Below are positions 29,045-37,418 of a stretch of DNA of 64,000 nt, piece by piece. Positions within the stretch are counted from its first letter, which is position 1. Each line of letters starts with the position of its first letter. The position numbers and the translations under genes are program-made. The DNA comes from Gammaproteobacteria bacterium (GTDB lineage: Bacteria; Pseudomonadota; Gammaproteobacteria; Xanthomonadales; Wenzhouxiangellaceae): the NCBI GenBank assembly GCA_003565625.1, contig PXBD01000032.1, positions 1 through 64,000 of the forward strand, given 5' to 3'. The notes under the pieces were generated by a model. The model saw only the letters and a list, made by a program, of their open reading frames with translations, searched no databases and had not been told where the DNA came from.

Positions 29045-31729
29045 ATGCTGAACGAGTGGGTGCATCCAGACGATGTCGATGCGGACGAAACGCGCGAATG
29101 GCTCGAGGCGCTTGCCGCTGTGGTCAGCCGCGACGGGCCCGAGCGCGCGCACTACCTGCTGCAACGGCTGGTAGAGCTGGCCCGGCGTTCCGGCGCCCAT
29201 CTGCCGTTCAATCTGACCACGGCCTACCTCAACACCATAGACCCGCAGCGCCAGCCCAGCATGCCTGGTGACCGCGCGCTGGAACGTCGCATCAAGGCGC
29301 TGATTCGCTGGAACGCCATGGCCACGGTGGTCCGGGCCGGTCGGCGCGGCGGGGAACTGGGCGGTCATATCGCCAGTTTTGCCTCGGCGGCCACGCTCTA
29401 CGACGTCGGCTTCAACCATTTCTTCAAGGGCCCGGATCACGAGGACGGCTCGGACCTGCTCTACATCCAGGGTCATTCCTCGCCCGGCATCTACGCCCGC
29501 GCCTTTCTCGAGGGCCGGCTCGATGAGGCCAGGCTGGATCGCTTCCGTCAGGAAGTCGACGGCGAAGGCTTGAGTTCCTATCCGCATCCGTGGCTGATGC
29601 CGGATTTCTGGCAGCTGCCGACCGTGTCCATGGGCCTGGGCCCCATCATGGCCATCTACCAGGCCCGCTTCCTCAAATACCTGCACAACCGCGAGCTGGC
29701 CAGGGCCGACCGGCGCAAGGTCTGGTGCTTCATGGGCGACGGCGAGTGCGACGAGCCCGAATCGCTGGGCGCCATCTCGCTCGCCGGGCGCGAAAAGCTC
29801 GACAACCTGGTCTTCGTGGTCAACTGCAATCTGCAGCGCCTGGACGGCCCGGTCAGGGGCAACGGCAAGATCATCCAGGAACTCGAGGGCGTGTTCCGCG
29901 GCGCGGGCTGGAACGTGGTCAAGGTGATCTGGGGTTCCTACTGGGACCCGCTGCTGGCCCGCGATACCAAGGGCCTGTTGCGCAAGCGCATGGAAGAGGC
30001 GCTGGATGGCGACTACCAGAAATACAAGGCCAACGACGGCGCTTACGTCAGAGAGCATTTCTTCGGCGCCTACGACGAGCTCAAGGACATGGTGGCCAAC
30101 CTGTCCGACGAGGACATCTGGCGCCTGAACCGCGGCGGCCACGACCCGCACAAGGTTTATGCCGCTTACCACGCGGCCGTCCACCACGAGGGCCAGCCCA
30201 CGGTGATCCTGGCCAAGACCATCAAGGGCTACGGCCTGGGCAAGTCCGGCGAAGGCCAGAACATCTCCCACCAGCAGAAAAAGCTCGACCTGGAGGGCGT
30301 GAAGTACTTCCGCGACCGCTTCAACGTGCCCATCCGCGACGATCAGCTCGAGGAAGTGCCCTACTACCATCCGGGCGAGGACTCCGAGGAAATCCAGTAC
30401 CTCAAGGCCCGGCGCGAACATCTGGGAGGATACCTGCCGCAGCGCCGGGTCGAGGCCGAACCGCTCAAGGTTCCGGAACTGGCGGCCTTCGAGGCGGTGA
30501 CCAAGGGCAGCGGCGAGCGCGAGATCTCGACCACCATGGCCTTTGTGCGCTGCCTGACCGTGCTGTTGCGCGACAAGCAGATCAACCGCCACGTCGTACC
30601 GATCATCTGCGACGAGGCGCGCACCTTCGGCATGGAAGGCCTGTTCCGCCAGATCGGTATCTACGCCCCCTTCGGCCAGCTCTACGAGCCGGTCGACTCC
30701 GACCAGTTGATGTACTACAAGGAAGACCAGAAGGGCCAGGTCCTGCAGGAGGGCATCACCGAGGCCGGCTCCATGAGTTCCTGGATTGCGGCAGCGACCA
30801 GCTATGCGTCCAATGGCGTGGCCATGATCCCGTTCTACACCTTCTACTCCATGTTCGGGTTCCAGCGCGTCGGTGACCTGGCCTGGGCCGCCGGGGACAT
30901 GCGCGCGCGCGGATTCCTGATCGGCGGCACCTCCGGTCGGACGACCCTGAACGGCGAGGGCCTGCAGCACGAGGACGGCCACAGCCATGTGTTGGCCGCA
31001 ACGATTCCGAATTGCGTCAGCTATGACCCGACCTTCGGCTACGAGCTGGCCGTGATCATCCAGGACGGGATGCGGCGCATGTACGTGAACCAGGAAGACG
31101 TCTATTACTACATCACCGTGCTCAACGAAAACTACCTTCACCCGGCCATGCCCGAGGGCTGCGAAGAAGGCATCCGCAAGGGGATGTACTTGTTTCGGGA
31201 CTCGGGGCTGGGGACTCGGGACCCGGACAAGGCTCGGATCCAGTTCATGGGCTCGGGCTCGATTCTGCGCGAGGTCATCGCAGCGGCCGATCTGCTGGCC
31301 GAGCGGTACGGACTCGACAGCGACGTCTGGTCGGTGACCAGCTTCAACGAACTGCGCCGGGAGGCTCATGCGGTCACCCGCGGCAACCGGATGCGCCCGG
31401 AAGCCGATCCCGAGCAACCCTACATCACGCACCTGCTCGAGGGTCGGCCCGGGCCGGTGGTCGCGGCCACCGACTACATTCGCGCCTACGCCGACCAGGT
31501 TCGCGAATACCTCCCCCAGGACGATTACTACGTGCTGGGCACCGAGGGCTTCGGCCGCTCCGATACCCGCGAGCAGCTGCGGCGCTTCTTCGAGGTCGAC
31601 CGCTACCATATTGCCTGGACCGCCCTGGTCGGCTTGAACCGCCGCGGCCAGTTCGACGACGTCGACCTTCTGCAGGCCAGGAAGGATCTGGGCATCGATC
31701 CGGACAAGCCGTTTCCTTTGGCCGTTTAA
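29045..31729 (+). CDS. aceE: pyruvate dehydrogenase E1 component (homodimeric)
   Basis: An 894-residue protein with E. coli-type AceE architecture: GGELGGHIASFASAATLY, thiamine-diphosphate site GDGECDEPES...NCNLQRLDGPVRGN, and EAGSMSSWIAAATSYAS in the pyrimidine-binding domain. It decarboxylates pyruvate and acetylates the lipoyl group of AceF. ATG 29045 follows GGGGAGAG; the in-frame 29000 start lacks one. One short C-terminal loop (about residues 718-730, RDSGLGTRDPD) is encoded by a duplicated GGGACTCGGG motif, not found at that spot in typical AceE. aceF follows across a 185-base repeat-bearing gap. Confidence 0.97.
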   Translation: MLNEWVHPDDVDADETREWLEALAAVVSRDGPERAHYLLQRLVELARRSGAHLPFNLTTAYLNTIDPQRQPSMPGDRALERRIKALIRWNAMATVVRAGRRGGELGGHIASFASAATLYDVGFNHFFKGPDHEDGSDLLYIQGHSSPGIYARAFLEGRLDEARLDRFRQEVDGEGLSSYPHPWLMPDFWQLPTVSMGLGPIMAIYQARFLKYLHNRELARADRRKVWCFMGDGECDEPESLGAISLAGREKLDNLVFVVNCNLQRLDGPVRGNGKIIQELEGVFRGAGWNVVKVIWGSYWDPLLARDTKGLLRKRMEEALDGDYQKYKANDGAYVREHFFGAYDELKDMVANLSDEDIWRLNRGGHDPHKVYAAYHAAVHHEGQPTVILAKTIKGYGLGKSGEGQNISHQQKKLDLEGVKYFRDRFNVPIRDDQLEEVPYYHPGEDSEEIQYLKARREHLGGYLPQRRVEAEPLKVPELAAFEAVTKGSGEREISTTMAFVRCLTVLLRDKQINRHVVPIICDEARTFGMEGLFRQIGIYAPFGQLYEPVDSDQLMYYKEDQKGQVLQEGITEAGSMSSWIAAATSYASNGVAMIPFYTFYSMFGFQRVGDLAWAAGDMRARGFLIGGTSGRTTLNGEGLQHEDGHSHVLAATIPNCVSYDPTFGYELAVIIQDGMRRMYVNQEDVYYYITVLNENYLHPAMPEGCEEGIRKGMYLFRDSGLGTRDPDKARIQFMGSGSILREVIAAADLLAERYGLDSDVWSVTSFNELRREAHAVTRGNRMRPEADPEQPYITHLLEGRPGPVVAATDYIRAYADQVREYLPQDDYYVLGTEGFGRSDTREQLRRFFEVDRYHIAWTALVGLNRRGQFDDVDLLQARKDLGIDPDKPFPLAV
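31197..31220. repeat. duplicated GGGACTCGGG motif inside aceE
   Basis: GGGACTCGGG occurs at 31197-31206 and again at 31211-31220, encoding the loop RDSGLGTRD. It is in frame and does not interrupt aceE. Its low-complexity G-rich character matches the tandem heptamers found in aceF and lpd. Confidence 0.6.
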
Positions 31730-31738
31730 GAAATCTTG

Positions 31739-31883
31739 GAACCGCGGATGAACGCAGATGAACGCAGATATGGGGTCCTTGGCTTTGGGCCGGCTCGTGC
31801 CAGAGTGACAGGTCGGGAGCCATGTCCACCCTGCTGCAGTCATTCGATTTTCATCTGCGTTCATCCGCGTTCATCTGCGGTTC
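31739..31883. repeat. inverted-repeat element between aceE and aceF
   Basis: The left arm 31739-31769 and right arm 31853-31883 are 31-base inverted repeats matching at 29 positions, each built from repeats of ATGAACGCAG (or its complement), separated by 83 bases. The transcript could fold a long hairpin between aceE and aceF. Similar GATGAACGCAGATGAACGCAG repeats are familiar as dispersed intergenic elements in many bacterial genomes (from memory). The element also creates an in-frame ATG (31822) upstream of the true aceF start. Confidence 0.85.
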
Positions 31884-31914
31884 TTTTCAACCCAACCAAC
31901 CCATTCGAAAGTCC

Positions 31915-33306
31915 ATGAGCAATCAACAGGAAATCCGCGTACCCGATATCGGCGACTTTGACCAGGTGCCGGTGATCGAAATTCTGGTGGCCGCAGGGGA
32001 TACGGTCGAGGCCGAGCAGTCGCTGATTACGCTGGAGTCAGACAAGGCGACCATGGACGTGCCGTCCCCGGCGGCAGGCACGCTCGTTGAGCTGAAGGTC
32101 TCGGAGGGCGACAAGCTTTCTGAAGGAGATGTGATCGGTATGCTCGAGGTGGACTCGGAAGATAGGGGTTCAGGGTTCAGGGTTCAGGGTTCAGGTGATG
32201 AGGGGTCAGGGGGCGGGAGTGCCGGCAACGGGGCAGAAGGCCAAAACGAAGGCAGCGACAAGCCGGAAACCGGAAACCATAAACCGGAAACCGATTCTTC
32301 AGAAACCGCCTCCCCTGAACCCCGAACCCCGAACCCTGAAACCTCAAACTCGGAACCATCCGCACCTCCGGTACCCTTCGACGCACTGACCCGGAATACG
32401 GCTGCCCTGCCCCACGCCTCGCCCTCCGTGCGCAAGCTGGCGCGCGAGCTGGGGGTAAATCTGGACGACGTGAAAGGTTCCGGGCGCAAGGGGCGGATCA
32501 CCCCGGATGACCTCAAGGCGTTTGTGAAATCAAGCCTGGCCCAACCGGCCGCCAGCGGCGCCGGCCTGCCCGGGATTGCCCCGCCGCCCGAGGTCGATTT
32601 CTCGAAATACGGCGAGATCGAGGAACAGCCACTATCGCGCATCCAGAAGATTTCCGGCCCCAACCTGCATCGCAACTGGGTCTCGATTCCGCACGTCACC
32701 CAGTTCGACGAGGCCGATATTACCGAGATGGAGGCCTTTCGCAAGGCCAGCCAGAAACCGGCCGAACAAGCCGGAACGAAGATGACGCCGCTGGTGTTTC
32801 TGATCAAGGCAGCGGTCGCGGCCCTCAAGCGATTCCCGAGTTTCAACGCGTCGCTGAGCAACGACGGCGCGACCCTGGTCCACAAGAAGTATTTCCACGT
32901 CGGCGTGGCCGTGGATACACCCAACGGTCTGGTCGTCCCGGTCCTCAAGGATTGCGACCGCAAGGGCCTGCTCGACCTGGCGCTGGAGTTGACCGAGCTG
33001 TCTGGCCGGGCCCGCGACGGCAAGCTCAAGGGCGATGAAATGAAAGGCGGCTGTTTCACCATCTCCAGCCTGGGTGGCATCGGCGGGACCGCCTTCACGC
33101 CGATCATCAACGCGCCCGAGCTGGCCATTCTCGGGGTGTCGCGTGCGGCCATGAAGCCGGTCTGGGATGGCGAGGCTTTTCAGCCGCGCCTGATGCTGCC
33201 GCTGTCGTTGTCCTACGACCACCGGGTGATCGATGGCGCGGCCGCGGCCCGCTTTACCCGCTACCTGGCCGAGCAGCTCGAAGACCTGCGGCGCTTGTTG
33301 CTGTGA
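31915..33306 (+). CDS. aceF: dihydrolipoyllysine acetyltransferase E2 of pyruvate dehydrogenase
   Basis: The 463-residue E2 has one lipoyl domain (1-78; lysine in LESDKATMDVPSP), a Pro/Glu/Ser/Thr-rich linker (about 82-160), the peripheral subunit-binding domain (PSVRKLARELGVNLDDVKGSG) and a catalytic domain with DHRVIDG (His436, Asp440). One lipoyl domain rather than three is seen. ATG 31915 begins the lipoyl domain; the in-frame ATG 31822 would add 31 residues encoded by the upstream inverted repeat and is rejected. The linker is encoded by tandem heptamers (32166-32340). Its stop overlaps the retropepsin-like gene (GTGA). Confidence 0.96.
   Translation: MSNQQEIRVPDIGDFDQVPVIEILVAAGDTVEAEQSLITLESDKATMDVPSPAAGTLVELKVSEGDKLSEGDVIGMLEVDSEDRGSGFRVQGSGDEGSGGGSAGNGAEGQNEGSDKPETGNHKPETDSSETASPEPRTPNPETSNSEPSAPPVPFDALTRNTAALPHASPSVRKLARELGVNLDDVKGSGRKGRITPDDLKAFVKSSLAQPAASGAGLPGIAPPPEVDFSKYGEIEEQPLSRIQKISGPNLHRNWVSIPHVTQFDEADITEMEAFRKASQKPAEQAGTKMTPLVFLIKAAVAALKRFPSFNASLSNDGATLVHKKYFHVGVAVDTPNGLVVPVLKDCDRKGLLDLALELTELSGRARDGKLKGDEMKGGCFTISSLGGIGGTAFTPIINAPELAILGVSRAAMKPVWDGEAFQPRLMLPLSLSYDHRVIDGAAAARFTRYLAEQLEDLRRLLL
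32166..32340. repeat. tandem heptamer arrays, inverted relative to each other, within aceF
   Basis: Four perfect GGGTTCA units occupy 32166-32193. Four CCGGAAA-type units occupy 32263-32290 (third unit CCATAAA). Four CCCYGAA units occupy 32313-32340, the reverse complement (in cyclic phase TTCAGGG) of the first array. The whole 175-base block encodes only the flexible linker after the lipoyl domain and keeps the frame. Confidence 0.85.
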
Positions 33307-33809
33307 CCGGAAATCCGCAGCGCACGGGTTTCGGCATGATGCTGGCAGCGGCATGCGGGTTGCTGGCCCTTCTGACCTGGCTTTTTTCCGGCCAGGTCGA
33401 GGACCGCGTCAACCCGAACCGGCAGGTGCAAAGCCAGATGGTCAATGGTGCCGTCGAAGTGGTGCTGGACGCAGACCGCCGTGGTCATTTCATCGCCAGC
33501 GGCAGCATCAATGACCGTGAGGTGACCTTCCTGGTCGATACCGGCGCGACCCTGGTATCCGTGCCGGAAGCGCTGGCCGATCGGCTGGGCCTGGAACGAC
33601 GAGCGCCGATTCGCCTCGAGACGGCCGCGGGCACGGTTCAGGGCTGGGCGACCGAACTCGATGAAGTTCGCCTGGGCCGGATCGTCCAGCGCCAGGTCCG
33701 GGCCGCAATCAACCCCGGCCGCCACGATACGGTGCTGCTGGGCATGAGTTTTCTGCGCGATCTGGAAATGACCCAGCGGGACGGCCAGCTCCGGCTGGTG
33801 GCTGAATGA
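33303..33809 (+). CDS. membrane-anchored retropepsin-like aspartic protease (TIGR02281 type)
   Basis: A 168-residue protein has one N-terminal transmembrane helix (GMMLAAACGLLALLTWLFSG), a linker, and a clan AA domain with active-site VDTGATLVSV and the later hydrophobic VLLGMSFLRDLEM flap/core strand, the pattern of TIGR02281 proteins. Such proteins should act as homodimers because each carries a single catalytic aspartate. The active domain would be periplasmic. The substrate is unknown. GTG 33303 overlaps the aceF stop, so it is co-translated with E2, and lpd follows after 46 bases; its place inside the pyruvate dehydrogenase cluster is unexplained. Confidence 0.82.
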   Translation: MTGNPQRTGFGMMLAAACGLLALLTWLFSGQVEDRVNPNRQVQSQMVNGAVEVVLDADRRGHFIASGSINDREVTFLVDTGATLVSVPEALADRLGLERRAPIRLETAAGTVQGWATELDEVRLGRIVQRQVRAAINPGRHDTVLLGMSFLRDLEMTQRDGQLRLVAE

Positions 33810-33855
33810 AGGCTGCGGCGAAACCCCCAAGCGGCTTGGAATACAAGGATCTGGA

Positions 33856-35583
33856 ATGAGCAACAAACACGATATCAAGGTGCCGGACATTGGCGATTTC
33901 GAACAGGTACCGGTCATTGAAGTCCTGGTCGCCAAGGGCGACAAGATCGAGGCCGAACAGTCTCTGGTCACCCTGGAATCCGACAAGGCCACCATGGACG
34001 TTCCCTCCCCGCAGGCCGGCCGGCTGGTCGAGCTGAAAGTCTCGGAAGGGGACAAGGTTTCGGAAGGCGATGTGATTGGCGTTCTGGAGACGGAAGCGGA
34101 ATCCGGAGACCGGAAACCGGAAAGCGAGGCCCCGGAAACCCAAACCCAACCCCAAACCCAACCCTCCGAATCTGACGCGTTCGATTTCGATCTCGCAGTC
34201 CTGGGTTCCGGTCCCGGCGGCTACACGGCGGCATTTCGCGCCGCCGACCTTGGCCTGAAGGTGGCCCTGGTCGAACGCTACCCGGTGCTGGGCGGGGTAT
34301 GTCTGAACGTCGGCTGCATTCCCTCCAAGGCGCTGCTGCACGTAGGCCAGGTCATCGATTCGGCCGCTCACCTGGGCGAGCACGGGGTGCGCTTCGGCGC
34401 GCCGGAAATCGATCTGGACCGACTGCGCGCCTACAAGGACGGCGTGGTCGGGAAACTGACCGGCGGCCTGGCCGGCATGGCGAAAAAACGCAAGGTCGAA
34501 GTGGTTCAGGGCACTGGCCGGTTCCGTGGCGAGCACGAACTGACGGTCGAGCATGACGGCGAGGAGCGCACGATTCGTTTCGGTCAGTGCATCATCGCTG
34601 CCGGCTCGCGCGTGATCGAGATTCCCAACGTGCCCTGGGACGATGAGCGGGTCATGGATTCGACCGCGGCACTCGAACTGGCCGAGGTCCCCGATCGTCT
34701 GCTCATCATCGGCGGCGGCATCATTGGCCTGGAAATGGCCTGCGTCTACCGCGCGCTGGGTTCGGAGGTGACCGTGGTCGAGATGATGAAGCAGTTGATG
34801 CCCGGGGCCGATGCGGATCTGGTCAAGCCGCTCCATCAGCACCTCAAGAAACTGGGCGCGAGCTTCCACCTGGAAACCAAGGTCGCGCGGGTCGAAGCCG
34901 GCGCTGATGCGCTGACGGCCCATCTGGAAGGCGAGGGCGCGCCCGCGACGGCCCCGTTTGACCGGGTGCTGGTCTGTGTCGGCCGCCGTCCCAACGGCGA
35001 TCAGCTCCATGCCGAGGCCGCCGGGGTCACGGTAGACGAGCGGGGGTTCATTCCGGTCGATGGCCAGATGCGCACCAGCGCGGCGCACATTTTCGCCATC
35101 GGCGACATCATCGGCCAGCCCATGCTCGCGCACAAGGGATCCTACGAGGGCAAGGTGGCCGCCGAGGTGGCCACCGGCGAAAAGCGCGCGGCCGATGCGC
35201 GCGTGATTCCTTCAGTGGCCTACACCGACCCGGAAGTGGCCTGGGTCGGCCTGACCGAGGCCCAGGCCAAAGAGCAGGGCATTGACTATGGCATCGGCAA
35301 GTTTCCGTGGGCGGCCTCCGGGCGTGCCCTGGGCATGGACCGGTCCGAGGGTTTCACCAAGTTGATCTTCGAGAAAAGCAACGACCGCCTGATCGGTGCC
35401 GGCGTCGTCGGCTCGCATGCCGGCGACCTCATCGCCGAGCTTTGCCTGGCCCTGGAAATGGGTTGCGATGCCGCCGATATCGGCCTGACCATGCACCCGC
35501 ACCCGACCTTGTCGGAATCGGTGATGATGGCGGCCGAGGTCTACGAGGGAACGATCACCGACCTCTACCTACCGAAAAAATAA
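33856..35583 (+). CDS. lpd: dihydrolipoamide dehydrogenase E3 with N-terminal lipoyl domain
   Basis: The 575-residue protein begins with a lipoyl domain (1-80; LESDKATMDVPSP) very like that of AceF, then a Gln/Thr/Pro linker (85-110) and a full E3: FAD loop LGSGPGGYTAAFRAADLG, redox pair in GGVCLNVGCIPSK (Cys149, Cys154), NAD loop and HPHPTLSE (His549). It reoxidises dihydrolipoyl groups using NAD+. E3 with its own lipoyl domain is a known variant, including in Xanthomonadales. SD AAGGA lies 6 bases before ATG. The linker is encoded by heptamer/hexamer repeats. Confidence 0.97.
   Translation: MSNKHDIKVPDIGDFEQVPVIEVLVAKGDKIEAEQSLVTLESDKATMDVPSPQAGRLVELKVSEGDKVSEGDVIGVLETEAESGDRKPESEAPETQTQPQTQPSESDAFDFDLAVLGSGPGGYTAAFRAADLGLKVALVERYPVLGGVCLNVGCIPSKALLHVGQVIDSAAHLGEHGVRFGAPEIDLDRLRAYKDGVVGKLTGGLAGMAKKRKVEVVQGTGRFRGEHELTVEHDGEERTIRFGQCIIAAGSRVIEIPNVPWDDERVMDSTAALELAEVPDRLLIIGGGIIGLEMACVYRALGSEVTVVEMMKQLMPGADADLVKPLHQHLKKLGASFHLETKVARVEAGADALTAHLEGEGAPATAPFDRVLVCVGRRPNGDQLHAEAAGVTVDERGFIPVDGQMRTSAAHIFAIGDIIGQPMLAHKGSYEGKVAAEVATGEKRAADARVIPSVAYTDPEVAWVGLTEAQAKEQGIDYGIGKFPWAASGRALGMDRSEGFTKLIFEKSNDRLIGAGVVGSHAGDLIAELCLALEMGCDAADIGLTMHPHPTLSESVMMAAEVYEGTITDLYLPKK
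34103..34164. repeat. CCGGAAA heptamers and CCCAAA/C hexamers within the lpd linker
   Basis: CCGGAGA-CCGGAAA-CCGGAAA fills 34103-34123, CCGGAAA recurs at 34132-34138, and CCCAAA/CCCAAC units run to 34164. They encode DRKPESEAPETQTQPQTQPS between the lipoyl and FAD domains. The CCGGAAA unit is the same as in the aceF linker. Confidence 0.75.
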
Positions 35584-35594
35584 CGATTCCTCCG

Positions 35595-37418
35595 ATGAAA
35601 AAACTTTGGAATTGGCATTCGCTCTCGCTGCTGCTCACCTTGTTTCTTGCTGCTGCGGCAGGTACGGTGTCCGGCGCCGAAACCCAGGGGTCGGATCATT
35701 CTGAATCTCTGCATGAATTCTTTGACCGGGTGGCCAGCGAGCGCCGTTCCCTGAGCCCGCAGGCCATGTCTGCCGTCATGCTGGGCAGCGAAAGGGAAGC
35801 GGAGTTTCTTGGTCGCCTGGATATGCCGTCGGTTGAAGGGACGCGCGCCGAGTTATCCATGGCGCAGCGTCATCGGCAGGAACTGTCTGGTTTCAATCGG
35901 GACGGCATTTCACCGCAAGACCAATTGTCCTACGACATTCTCGCCTGGCAGCTGGACCAGCAAATCACCGGCGCCGAGTTCCTCTGGCACGACTTTCCGG
36001 TCAACCAGTTGATGGCGATCCACAACCTGCTGCCCGGCTTCATGACCGGCCAGCATCCGTTGCGCAACGACACCGATGTGGATTTCTACCTGCAGCGCCT
36101 GGCCCAGTTTCCGGCGGCTTTTGGCGGCACCATCGAGGTCGTGGCCCACCGCGCCGAGCTGGGCCTGCTGCCGCCGCGCTTTGCCATCGAAAAAACCATT
36201 CGCGACAGCCGGGCGTTCATCGACGGGCCGGCTGCTGCCAATCCGCTGGTCATCGAGATGCTGGCCCGGGCCGATCGATCGGACGTGCTGAGCCAGGCCC
36301 GCCGTGATGGCCTGGAGGCAGAGTTGACCGAAGCGGTCGAGCGCCATGTGGTGCCGGCCTATCAGCAGCTGGTCGATTATCTGGAAACGCTGTTGCCCCG
36401 GGCCGAATCGAACGACGGCGTCTGGCGCCTGCCGCAGGGCGATGCGTTCTATCGCTGGGTGCTGCGCGATCACACTACGACCGATCTGGGGCCGGCCGAG
36501 ATTCACCGGCTCGGCTTGCGCGAAGTCGAACGCATTGCCGCGGAGATGGACGAGATCCTGTGTGGCGAAGGCTATTGCGAGGGCGGGGTGGGCGAGCGCA
36601 TGGCCGCGCTGAATGCCGAGCCCCGTTTTCTGTTTGAAGACAGCGCCGCCGGACGGGCTGCGATCCTGGAAGCCTATCGCGATATCGTCGCCGAGATCGG
36701 GCAGGGTCTGGAGGGCTGGTTCCACGACGGTCCGGCCTACGAGCTTGAGGTGCAGCGGGTGCCGGTTTATCGCGAAGCGACCTCGTTTGGTGCCTACTAC
36801 ATGCGCGGTCTGCCGGACGGCTCGCGGCCGGGCGTGTTCTTCGCCAATTTACGCGCGGTCGAGGAGCATCCGCGCTTCGGGCACCGCACGCTTGCCTACC
36901 ACGAGGCCATTCCCGGCCATCACCTGCAGATCAGCCGAATGCAGGTGATGGAAGACGTCCCGGATTTCCGGCGCTCGGTGCGCCTGCACGCCCATGCCGA
37001 GGGCTGGGCCCTGTATGCCGAACGCCTGGCCTGGGAAATGGGCTTCCACGAAGACCCCTTCGATAACCTGGGCCGTTTGCAGGCCGAGCTGTTCCGGGCG
37101 GTGCGGTTGGTCGTCGATACCGGCATGCACTTCAAGCGCTGGTCGCGCGAGCAGGGCATCGACTACATGCGCACGGTCACGGGTATGCCCCTGTCCGATG
37201 TCGAGGCTGAAATCGAGCGCTACCTGGTCATTCCCGGCCAGGCCTGCTCGTTCAAGGTCGGGATGATGCGCATGCAGGCCATGCGCGCGCGTGCCGAGGA
37301 GGCGCTGGGAGAACGCTTCGATATTCGCGATTTTCATCGTCTCATTCTCGACAGCGGCGCGATGCCGCTGGAGCTGCTGGACCGGGTGGTCGACGATTGG
37401 ATCGTCACCAAAACTTAA
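35595..37418 (+). CDS. DUF885 family metallopeptidase-like protein
   Basis: The 607-residue protein has a signal peptide (about 1-28, cut near SGA-ET), so it is exported, and a DUF885 body with the zinc-site motif YHEAIPGHHLQ near residue 433, and a downstream HAHAEGWALYAERLAWEMG carrying the third ligand glutamate. DUF885 proteins look like gluzincin peptidases; substrates are mostly unknown. ATG 35595 begins the signal peptide; the longer frame from 35307 lies in lpd. It follows lpd by 11 bases and overlaps the convergent NRAMP-like gene by 4. Confidence 0.87.
   Translation: MKKLWNWHSLSLLLTLFLAAAAGTVSGAETQGSDHSESLHEFFDRVASERRSLSPQAMSAVMLGSEREAEFLGRLDMPSVEGTRAELSMAQRHRQELSGFNRDGISPQDQLSYDILAWQLDQQITGAEFLWHDFPVNQLMAIHNLLPGFMTGQHPLRNDTDVDFYLQRLAQFPAAFGGTIEVVAHRAELGLLPPRFAIEKTIRDSRAFIDGPAAANPLVIEMLARADRSDVLSQARRDGLEAELTEAVERHVVPAYQQLVDYLETLLPRAESNDGVWRLPQGDAFYRWVLRDHTTTDLGPAEIHRLGLREVERIAAEMDEILCGEGYCEGGVGERMAALNAEPRFLFEDSAAGRAAILEAYRDIVAEIGQGLEGWFHDGPAYELEVQRVPVYREATSFGAYYMRGLPDGSRPGVFFANLRAVEEHPRFGHRTLAYHEAIPGHHLQISRMQVMEDVPDFRRSVRLHAHAEGWALYAERLAWEMGFHEDPFDNLGRLQAELFRAVRLVVDTGMHFKRWSREQGIDYMRTVTGMPLSDVEAEIERYLVIPGQACSFKVGMMRMQAMRARAEEALGERFDIRDFHRLILDSGAMPLELLDRVVDDWIVTKT

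Noticed and set aside
28952-31864. 970-codon open frame antisense to aceE
   Set aside because: Plus strand is an unmistakable E1; the antisense frame is a GC-phase artefact.
31822-31914. Upstream in-frame start for aceF
   Set aside because: The 31 extra codons are mostly the right arm of the inverted repeat and precede the normal lipoyl-domain N-terminus.
32166-32340. CRISPR-like array
   Set aside because: Units are 7 bases with no spacers and lie in frame inside aceF; no cas genes are present.
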